Origin: Panagrolaimus kolymaensis
Lineage: Eukaryota > Nematoda > Chromadorea > Rhabditida > Panagrolaimidae
Assembly (NCBI GenBank): GCA_028622995.1
Contig: JAJQJQ010000081.1
Span: forward strand, 186,001 to 250,000
DNA length: 64,000 nucleotides
Direction of reading: 5' to 3'
Shown in pieces: positions 44,800 through 54,388 of the stretch (position 1 is its first letter; the number at the start of each line of letters is the position of its first letter). The translations under genes were made by a program, and so were the position numbers. Below the pieces are notes generated by a model. The model saw only the letters and a program-made list of their open reading frames with translations. It was not told where the DNA came from and made no database searches.

Positions 44800-45126
44800 C
44801 TAAAGAAATGAATGTTTAATAATAATATCCTTGTGTTTGTTTTTAAGATTTGTCGTTTAAATAAAAATAATGTTTACATTTTTGCCAATCACGCTTTTAT
44901 CTATGCTTGAGCAATACATGTTTCTAACTCATGAAGATGAAAACTAGGCAAAACAAAAATTTACATTTGATGTTTCCGCTTTTTGAGTTCAGTGGTTTTT
45001 AACTTTGGAAAAAAAGTATGCTAAAATTGCTTTCCAACATTCCCTTGCTTTTTCATTCCTCTTTTACTCTTCCTCTCTCTTCATTCATCAAAAAATTGTT
45101 TTCAATCAAAAGTGTTAGCTGCAAAA
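44800..45126 (+). promoter_or_regulatory. Spacer and 5' flank of SURF4 copy C
   Basis: Contains the second copy of the 82-bp upstream segment (44917-44998). The following CATTCCCTTGCTTTTTCATTC region resembles the leaders of the other copies. No other gene. Confidence 0.45.
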
Positions 45127-46101
45127 ATGTTCGGTGAATTTTTTCTTAGAGTCTTTGCATGGTTCCTGTATTTTTGGATGACTGTCATACATGATTTTGT
45201 GAAATTCGTTAACCAATTTGAAGAATATCTCGATAAAGCAAGTTTAATAGTTTTAATTTTTCTTTTTTATCTTACATTTTTATTTCAGCAACTATTGAAA
45301 ACAAAGCCATATTTATTTAATTTTGCTCGGTTATGTGTACTTTCAACTTTTATTGAAGATGCTTTTCAAAAATTGGTATACTCGGAAGCTGAACGCGAAT
45401 ATTTGGAAGGAAAATGGAACTGTGGATGGCACCTCGCAACATTGTTCGTTATTTACTACATTAGTGGACAGCTCATTCCTGCAATCTTGATTATTTCAAA
45501 AAAATATGTAGGCGCTTCTTGTGTTATGTTAGCTAGTGTTTTGGTTCTTCAAACTGTCACTCACAATATTCCATGGTCTTGGTTCTTTTTAATTTTTAAT
45601 ATTGCTGTAGGAGGTTCTCTGTGTATTTTATTCGTTGTATCTCAATATGAACAAAGATCTATGAATATTCGTGCCGACGATATTTTGGAAAAGATGGACA
45701 ATCAATTACAGCTTCAAAAAAGGCTTTTTCCTTTTAGTATGTTTCTTGAATGTATGATTTTGTTTGTCATAAGCTATTATAATTTTATGATATCGGTAAG
45801 CTATCTTTGACATGTTTTAACTTAGTAAATAATTTGAGATTTTCAGTATAAGTCTTTTGTTAGTTCAATTACTTCAACTCTTCAAAATCTCAAGAATTTT
45901 GGATTTAAACCACGAATCTTGGGTATGGCTCTTGTTTTATGGCTTTTTGTTATCAATTTTTGGTGGTCAGATGATAATTTAATGGAATCTAAGTTCTTTC
46001 AAAATACATCTTTAATTGGTGGATTACTTCTTCGTAATGCTTATGAATTTGGTGGAATATGTTTTGATGATTTTCGAAGACGTGAATTAAGAAATGAATA
46101 A
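45127..46101 (+). CDS. SURF4-family protein, copy C
   Basis: 290 residues in three exons (45127-45237, 45289-45795, 45847-46101). Begins MFGEFFLRVFAWFLYFWMTV; the body has REYLEGKWNCGWHLATLF, GQLIPAILIISKKYVGASC, LQTVTHNIPWSW and GFKPRILGMALVLWLF. The first intron (45238-45288) starts with GCAAGT where copies A, B, D and E have GTGAGT, GTAAGT or similar. It is 51 nt long and open in frame, so retention would add 17 hydrophobic residues. The C-terminus RRRELRNE lacks a dilysine. Family role: ER cargo receptor. Confidence 0.85.
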
Positions 46102-46606
46102 CTAATTATAGTTAAAGTTTAGCGCCTTTTGTTTGTTTTTATGATTTATTGTTTAAATAAAAATAATTTTTACATTTTCTTATATCATACTCTTTATTAC
46201 ACTTCGGTTTACTCTAAAAAACATTATTCTGTTCTTTGTTAAAAATAATGTATGCTTCAAACAAAAGGCGATGAAATCTAGTAATTTTTTTTGTGATTAT
46301 GTTTTTGAGCTCTCGAAAAAAACAGATTTTAGCCTTTGTTAATAATGCGCCATCTTTGAAAATTATAATTTAAAAAAAATAGAGATACATCATAACTTTG
46401 TTTTTTACAATGGTTTTTTAAACGGCCACCAAAGTATTACCCCTGTTTTTAATGAAAGAACTTTGTTTTAATAAAAAAAATCATGCTAATTTTCTTTTTG
46501 TAACTTTTCGTTGCTTTTTTCATTCCTTCCAAAAACTTTCTTACTTTTTTTTCTTTCTCTTCATCATTCATCAATTTGGTTTCAATCAAAATTGTTTGCT
46601 GCAAAT
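46102..46606. other. Spacer between SURF4 copies C and D
   Basis: 3' UTR of copy C and leader region of copy D. The part from about 46250 on resembles 47740-48090 before copy E, so the 5' flanks of D and E are duplicates. Confidence 0.5.
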
Positions 46607-47611
46607 ATGCTGGGTGAATTTTTTCTTAGAGTCTTTGCATGGTTCCTGTATTTTTGGATGACTGTCATACATGATTTTGTGAAACGCTTTAAACAATTTG
46701 AAGATTATCTTGATAAAGTGAGTTGTTTAATCGTTTAAATATTTTCGTTTTTATCTTTAACTTTTTATTTCAGCAATTATTGAAAACAAGACCATATATT
46801 TTTGATGTTGCTCGAATTTGTATACTTTCAACTTTTATTGAAGATGGTTTTCAAAAATTAATATATTGGGATGCTGAACGAGAATTTATTGAAGAAAAAT
46901 GGAACTGTGGATGGCACCTCGCAACATTGTTCGTTATTTACTACATCAGTGGACAGCTCATTCCTGCAATCATGATTATTTCAAAAGAATATGTTCGTTG
47001 TTCATGTTGTACTTTGGCTAGTGTTTTGGTACTTCAAAAGGTCATTCATTATATTCCATGGTCATGGACTTTTCTGATTCCAAATATTGCTGTTGGTGGT
47101 TCTTTGTGGACTTTATTCGCTGTAACTCAATATGAACAAAGATCCATGAATATTCGTGCTGACGATATATTGGAAAAGTTACTAAATCAAATACAGCTTT
47201 CACATATGCTTTATCATGTCAATTATTCACTTGATTTTATTTATATGTTAGTTCATATTTATTATCATTTCGTCATTAGTGTTCATGATTTCATGACAGT
47301 GGTAAGTTTTCTTTCTCATTTTTTAACTTGAGATAATTGGATGTTTTCAGCTTATGCTTTTTGTTTCTTTCTTTATTACCACATCTCTTCAATATCTCAA
47401 AATTTTTGGTTATAAACCAAGAATCTGGAAGGTGGCTTTTGCTTTATCGATTTTTGGTTTGAATCTTTTGTTCGATTCATGGTTGACAAATGAAGATTTA
47501 ATGATATGTTCATTCTTTCAAAATACATCTATTGTCGGCGGATTACTTCTTCTTGTTGCTTATGGTCATGGTGGAATCTGTATTGAGAATCTTATAAGAA
47601 GACGTGAATGA
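46607..47611 (+). CDS. SURF4-family protein, copy D
   Basis: 299 residues in three exons (46607-46717, 46774-47301, 47351-47611). It is a mosaic: exon 1 (LRVFAWFLYFWMTVIHDFVK) matches copy C, intron 1 and the start of exon 2 match copy A almost base for base, and the following CNCGWHLATLF-type segment matches C again. Family segments IEEKWNCGW, GQLIPAIMIISKEYV, LQKVIHYIPWSW and GYKPRIWKVAFALSIFGLNL are present. The cysteine-rich loop differs (RCSCCTLASV), as does the region before the last intron. It ends LIRRRE, without dilysine. Confidence 0.86.
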
Positions 47612-48103
47612 CTAAAGAAAAGAACGTTTAATAATTAATGTTTTAATCATTGTGTTTGTTTCTATGATTTATTGTTGTTTTTTAAATAAAAATATAATTT
47701 ACATTTCACCAAATCATACTCTATTCTATTTTAAAATAATACATGCTTCAAAATAACCAAGAAGAAAACCATGGAAAATGAAAACATAAACTTTTGATAC
47801 GTTCTTTAACTTCTTTAACTCTCGAAATCGACAATTTACCATTTTTTCTGATTCATAACGTGCTTGCTTTGTGAAGTTGTAATTAAAAGTAATAAAGATA
47901 CATTATCACTTTGTTTTTACAATGCTTTTTTAAACTGCCAACAATGTACCTATTACCATTTTTTAGGATGAAACTTGTTTTACAAAAAAAATTATGCTAA
48001 ATTTCTTTTTGCAAATTTTCCATGCTTTTTCATTCTTTCCAAAAGTTTTATTCCATTTTTTCTCTTTCTTTCTTCATTCATCAAAAACTTGTTTGCTACA
48101 AAA
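47612..48103. other. Spacer between SURF4 copies D and E
   Basis: 3' UTR of D, then a leader region similar to that before D (AAGATACATTATCACTTTG and the pyrimidine-rich tract just before the ATG). No other gene. Confidence 0.5.
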
Positions 48104-49118
48104 ATGTTTGGTGATTTTTTTCTTAGAATCTTTGCATATTTCCTGTATTTTTGGTTGACTGTCATACATGATTTTGTGAGACGCTTTAAACAATTTGAAG
48201 AATATCTCGATAAAGTAAGTTTAATCATTTTAATTTTCTGTTTAATCTCAACTTATTTTGTTTGTTTTAGTTTTTAATTCATACAAAATCATATTTATTT
48301 GATGTTGCTCGAATTTGTGTTGTTTCAACTTTCATTGAAGATGGTTTTCGAAAATGGGAACAATGGGATCAACAAAGAGAATATATGGAAGAAACATGGA
48401 ATTGTGGATGGCTTCTCGCAACATTGATCAATTTTTATAACATTATTGGACAACTTATTCCTGCCATTATGGTTATGTCAAAATATTCTCAATATGCATG
48501 CATAGCTTTAGCTAGCACTTTAGTACTTCAAACTGTTACTCATAATATCCCATGGTCTTGGAACGTTTTGATTCTTAATATTGCTGTTGAAGGTTGCTTG
48601 TTTCTTTTATTTGCTGCAAATATACATGAACAAAGCTCTAATGTTTTTGCTGTTGCTGATCAACAACCTGATGGTCCGTGGGGTATTGAGATGATCAAAT
48701 TGGCACTTGAATGTTTGACTTTGTTTGGAAGTATTTGCATTGATGGTATATGTTTACTTGTACTTGTTAATTATTCTAACATGACATCGGTAAATTTTTC
48801 TTGTTATTGTAAATTACATATACAGTCTGAAGTTTTCAGACTATGTTAGCTGTTTATCTAATTGCTGCAACTCTTGATATACTCAAATCTTATGGATATA
48901 AACCACGTGTTTGGACAATGGCTCTTGTTTTATGACTTTTTGGTCTTAATCTTTGGTTCAATTCTCGGTGGATGATCTCAATGGATGATTACTTTGCTCG
49001 TGATAAAATGAAAAACGATTTCTTTCAAGCTTTATCTATTATTGGTGGATTTCTTCTTCTTGTTGCTTATGGACCTGGTGGGATTTGCTTTGAAAAGCAC
49101 GAAAGAAGACTTGTGTAA
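48104..49118 (+). pseudogene. SURF4-family copy E with an in-frame stop
   Basis: Three exons (48104-48214, 48271-48789, 48840-49118) with intact splice sites. Exon 3 contains TGA at 48933-48935, where the paralogues have TGG (Trp of ALVLW). Reading stops after 241 residues; beyond it the frame continues unbroken (LFGLNLWFNSRWMISMDDYF, FFQALSIIGGFLLLVAYGPG) to a normal stop at 49116-49118. It therefore looks like a very recent nonsense mutation, a readthrough site or a sequencing error. The remaining body is conserved (REYMEETWNCGWLLATL, GQLIPAIMVMSKYSQYAC), and its YGPGGIC end is the closest of the five to canonical SURF4. Truncation would remove the last two helices. Confidence 0.8.
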
Positions 49119-50080
49119 AGAAATGAAAGCATGTTTCAACTTATGAGCAATCATGTCTTTAACGATTTAAAATTTTTGTTTTTTTAAATAAAGATAGTTT
49201 TTATTTCCATCTATTGTTTCCTATTATTGATTTTTATCCATTTGAATAATTTTAACCACCTGTGACAGGATTTGTTCGTTCCAAAAGGTAACATTAGGGT
49301 TCATTTGAACAAACATATTTGTAAAGGTATAAGCTTCAATTGGATCGTAAGTTAGATTAATTCTTCAACCAAAGCTTTTTTAAACAAATATGCAATTTAC
49401 ATCTTCAAAATTTGCCTTCAAAAATTTAATTAAATATTTTATGTTTGAAAGCAAATGTAAAAATATTTATTACGAGGAAATTATAGCGTTCATAAGATAA
49501 ATTTCCATTTAATTTCTACCGACAACAAATTATTTTTGCTTATAGTGCCTGTATCTGGATTTGGTTATTAATCCTAGCTGTCACCGTCGAATTATTTTTA
49601 AATTAAAATCCATAAATGCTTTACGATAACTCCGAATGAACACAAAATGAGGAATTATTATCGATAAATATGTGTGAAGATTCCATGTAACCCATGAAAG
49701 CGTTAAATACAAAATTAGCAAACTTTTTATTCAATTTTGGAATTCGCGAAATAAATAAAAATGCAACAAATATGAATCCAGATAAGAGAGCTTAAGAACT
49801 CAACCATCCTTTTTTCAATTTTTCCTATCACAGAAATATTGTTTGTGTTTTTAATTTACTGACAGGAAAAATTAAAATAAAATAAAAACTAATACATTTG
49901 TCACCACTATAAAAAGAAATTGCTTTACACTTGTGAAATTTCTAACAAAACAAAAAAGAAGAAATATAGTTTAGACCAACCATTTGCTAAGGAACATCAT
50001 TTAATTTTTTTTTTGTCGAATTGCTAATCTTTTAAAAGATATTACATTTTAAATTTTTATGATAAAACGATAAACAACTA
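49119..50080. other. Intergenic with a possible small coding relic
   Basis: 3' UTR of copy E, then AT-rich DNA. On the minus strand 49224-49349 is open for 41 codons with protein-like composition (DPIEAYTFTNMFVQMNPNVT, then FWNEQILSQVVKI). A frame change just upstream (about 49355) is consistent with a decayed exon of an unidentified gene; confidence in the relic is low. Confidence 0.35.
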
Positions 50081-53000
50081 TTAAAAGAGGCGATAAGATT
50101 TTTGATGTTTGAGTAAAAGGGCTTTTCGTTCTTCATCAGCCAAATGTTTCCATCCAAGTTTATCCAAAACCTAAAAAAATAATTAAACATAATTTTCTAA
50201 ATCCAAAATCAAAAAAAAGACATACCTCAATGATAGCTTTTTCAGTGGCTAAATAATCAGAAGTTGTGGTTTTAGCTGCAATAATTTTTTTAAGTTCCGC
50301 TAAAGCAATTCCATGTCGACCATGAGCTACTGCATATTTAGCAATAAGTATTCTAGAATTTTCTGTTGTTGCTTCTGCATAAAGCATATATTCCCGATAC
50401 AAATTTTCAACATCCTGCAAAGTTACAATCACAGGTTTTGAGGTTTCTTCATCTTTGTTAGGTGTTTCGGAAACTTTCTCAGCTTCCTTTACTTCGGGTG
50501 TCGCTTCGACAACAAGAACTGGGGTTGTTTGAGCTGATGGAATTTCAGCTGTTGGATAATCGACAGCTGGTTTTTCGCGGCTTTCATTAACAGATTCGGC
50601 ATTTTTTTCAACTTTTGTATTCTCTGATTCAATTTTTTTTTCTTCTTCGGTTTCAACTTCTTCTTGAGTTTGTTCAGAAACATTTTCAACTTCCGCAATT
50701 TCCTCATTGTCATTAATTTTATCAAAAGAACTATCATTGCTTCTGCTGCTCAAAGAATCAGCGGAAGAAGTTTTCTTGAAAGATGTTTGAGAATTATCGG
50801 GACAATTATTTTCTTTATCGCTTGATTCAACTTCTTCGGTAGTAATTGAATCTTGCTTCGTGGAAGTTTTAATTTTTTCGCCGCTATCTTGTTCAATATC
50901 GCTTTTAGTTTCTGGGCTTTTTGAATCAACTATAGTTGCAAAATCTTGCTTCTCATAAGTTTCAGGTTTTCCACTATTTCCATCCTTTGTTAGTGCATCC
51001 TCAGTAGTTTCCTTAGATTCGGGCTCAGGAGTTGAAGGGACTGAAGAAATTCCAGAATCAACACTGGCTTCTCCTGATTTTGCTTTATCAATATCGTCAA
51101 TATCAGAAGAAACTGGATTGACACTTGCGTCTTCCTTTTTGTTTTCAGTGAACGTTGTTTCTTTTTCAGTTGAGGTTTCACTTTCTGACTTTTTTGTTTC
51201 TCCTTCAGCTTTGGTCGAAGCATCATCGCTTACAGAAGCTTTTATTTCTTTTTTCTCTTCAACAACTACTTTCTTTGCATCAAAACCATTTCGAAAAGAT
51301 TGTGGGATATCTTTATCGGTGTTTTTAAGAAATTCATCAATGACCAAATTTGTGTGGGAAAAGAAAGCATTGATAATCGTTGCTCTTTTCTTATCCATTA
51401 TTGTTTTGCTTCGAGCTGCTTCTTCATTATTTTCTGTTTTACATGCAAAATATTTCAAAACATTTTCAGCTTCAGAAATTTCTAATAATTTTTGTACCAT
51501 TTTACTTAATTTTGGAAGATCTTTGAGTTTTGTAAGTCTTTCAATTTCAGCTGAATAAATGGGTAAATGTCTTGGATATTCATTTGACAATTTCTCAAAT
51601 AATTCTAAAGCTTTTGCAGCATCCGTGTGTTTTGTAATATATGAAATTTCAAGATCCCGAAAAGCTTCTGAAAAAAAGAGGTGGTAATATAAATAAGTAA
51701 TTTTTTAAAATGCTTACTTTTCATTTCCTTTGTTGTTACATCTAAGCTGCTATCTGGTTCATCGATTTCTTCTTTTAATTCTTCTAATTTGACTTTTAGA
51801 TCCTTTGCGACATTCCTGGTGGTAACAAAGTTATATTTAACATCGAAGCTTGAATGAGTTTTAGACGCTGAATTATCAAAATTAGATAATAAAGAAAATT
51901 TTCCTTTCAAATATGAGCCCGCTGGATATGAAAGAGGAAGATTATGAGTTGGAATAGAAGGAAGATAAATATAATCTCGTTGACCAGCTTGATAAGTTTT
52001 TGACCCAAACTTGTTTCCTTCATTTTTAAATGCTGCTCCTGGGGTGGAATAAAGATCAACAGAAATTTTAGCTTACGCTTGTTCAGCTATCATTGTTGCA
52101 GTTTTAAGTTTTTCCAATAATTCAGGATTTGAATGCCGAATTTGAACTCGAATGACGTAGCTTCCTGGCTCAAAGCTAACCTACAAAAAAAGAATTTATG
52201 GAATATATCTCAAGTCAAATAAATACCAAATATTTTAATACAAAAGATGTAACTAATTGCCAAACAGTATAACAAAAAATAGATTACAAGTAAACTTACA
52301 TAGTGACATAATGAAGAAACATATTTTTTTGAATCGGTTGTAAATTGATATGAGATGCAGTCAAAATATTTATTAAAATCATTTATTCCATCAAATGAAA
52401 AGTAGTAGTAAGATTTTTTTGTAACTGAAACACTTTCTTTAGTTATGTCTTTTAAAAAGAAAAACCTAAACCTGTGAGTTTGTAAGTCAAAATTAATCGA
52501 AAGCTTTCTTGTCCAATAATAATATCCCTTTCTTTCATTGGTTCAATTATTACTTCAGTGTGAGTTAAAGGTTGACAAAACTGTGTGAATTCCAAAGCAG
52601 GAGTGACACTGGTTGGACGCAATTTATTCGAAAACCAAACATGATTATTTGGATTAACCAAGGAAAGTGAAAGATTATCAGCACTGAAGCCATAAAATTG
52701 GATTTTTACTTTAGCCTTTGATTCACCCATTCCATTCCAACATTGAGTAATACAAAACTCACTAGTGGCAGACTCATTAACATCAAAATATGAATAAGCT
52801 TTTCCTTTTGGAGAAACTGTAGTGTCATTTTTCTTATCAAAAGAAAAACAATTGATAGAAATGAAACCATGTTGAATATTAACCGTTATTGTTTTATGTG
52901 ATTCAAGAGAGGTGAATGATAAAATCGCATATGTGCTACCATGTGGAGGATTAATAAAAAAGCGCCGAGGAATGCCAGACTTTAGTGTAAAATTTGCTTT

Positions 53001-53943
53001 ATAACAATAATCAGTTTCTTGGTTTACATGTTCAGGAACAATAATAGTAATAGGAACTCGAAATAATGCTCCAAGTGAAGGATTTGAAGGATCGTTGCCA
53101 GAAATCTCTGCATAATAAACTTTTCCAGCTTCAAGTTTGGTAGGATCAATGTGAATATTAAAACTACCAGATGGAAGTCGAAAATATTTTGGATGCTTGA
53201 CATAAGTTTCAGCTCCTTCAGATAATTTAAAAATAATAGGACATTCGAAATTTATTCGATCTTCCAAATTTTCAAAATGTTTGAATTCTGTTGTTACAGA
53301 AACATTGAATTCTCGAATCGAGCTTATTTGCCATTTTTCTCTCAAATAAATACCTCGCTTTCCATCAATATCAATTTTGATATCGGTGACATTTGTAGGA
53401 AGTTTTTGCATTGAAGTTTTCATTAATTCAAAAGCTGCATCAAGTTGAAGAATGCCATGTCCAATTCCAAATGAATCATGAGCCTCATTATTGGGTATCC
53501 TTGCAGAATTAATTATAGCTAATTTGATTCGATATGGTGAAATTGGAATTTTTTTATTTTTTAATGCCGAAATCAAACAAGCAATATTACCACATGCATT
53601 CGGTGAACTCATACTTATGCCGTTCATTCTATCAGCACCAGTTAAAAATTTCTTTGGAACACCAGTAATAGCTGCCCCTGGTGCAGAAACACAAACTCCT
53701 AAAGCTCCAGCGGTGCAAGGTCCTCGAGAAGAAAACGGAAAGGCTACAGCATCATTAGCTTCAAAATGGATGTACATGGATTCCTTCATTTCGGGATTCA
53801 AATATGCGCCAACATAAATAATTGAATGATGGATTTTTCCTGAACCTCCAACGGCTGATAGCAAAGAACCATTATTACCAGCAGATTTAACAAAAACAAT
53901 TCCATGCTTTTCTATAGCATCCTTTATTAATGGAGAAAAATTT
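50081..53943 (-). pseudogene. Tripeptidyl-peptidase II copy, 5'-truncated and disrupted
   Basis: TPP II is a giant cytosolic subtilisin-type exopeptidase acting downstream of the proteasome. Pieces on the minus strand: about 52455-53943, 52300-52449, 51718-52180, 50226-51667, 50081-50170. The first holds the C-terminal half of the S8 domain (VFVKSAGNNGS oxyanion region, AFPFSSRGPCTAGALGVCVS, GISMSSPNACGNIACLISAL with the catalytic Ser), then the TPP II beta-sandwich parts. Later exons hold YVIRVQIRHSNPELL, EAFRDLEISYITK and the C-terminal helices. The exons with catalytic Asp and His are missing: 53944-54388 has none and the Fic gene follows. A frameshift lies at about 52450-52475, and TAA at 52073-52075 interrupts an otherwise open frame. 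A Glu/Ser/Lys-rich low-complexity insert occupies about 50470-51260. Most likely a relic of a duplicated gene. Confidence 0.72.
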
Positions 53944-54388
53944 CTAAAAATTACAGGAAGAAATAGTATCATCAACCATTTTTCTGAGTAATTTTTGGAA
54001 ATAACGATTTTGAAATGTAACCAAAAAAAGAACGAAGCAAATGATTTGAATGATTTTTTGAATGAAAAAAATTTGTTAGTAAAAATATTTTGTTTATTTG
54101 GTAATAAAATCATAGATTCTTTACAATAAGTGCTGATACCCAAAGGTCAAGAAAAATGGCGAAAACAGAAAAGTTCATCAATAATAAGTCAACAATGAAA
54201 TCAGGCAAAATCAAACGAAAGTACATAAGTTTTTTTTTACAAATAATTTAGAAAACCCAAATCCAAGTTGATTGAAAAAAAAAGATTTAAAAAAAGGGAA
54301 AGAAAAAACAAGACATATATAATATTTCAAAAAATATGGAAGAAGTCTTCTCTCAGATAAAGCCAAAATAAAAACTATTTAATTCAAG
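53944..54388. other. Truncation point of the TPP II relic
   Basis: An acceptor-like AG (53944-53945) opens the first visible TPP II piece. Beyond it the frame stays open to 54143, but with low-complexity Phe/Lys/Ser composition typical of intron. No donor exon is found before the 3' end of the Fic gene. Confidence 0.5.

Noticed and set aside
52059..52078. Intron starting at GTAAGC 52076 in the TPP II relic to avoid the TAA
   Set aside because: The next acceptors put the following exon out of frame, while reading straight through keeps the frame and matches TPP II (ISVDL). The TAA is therefore a genuine interruption of the frame.
52450..52475. A 23-nt intron in the TPP II relic between ACAG and TTTAAAAG
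   Set aside because: Too short for nematode splicing. A frameshift explains the break better.
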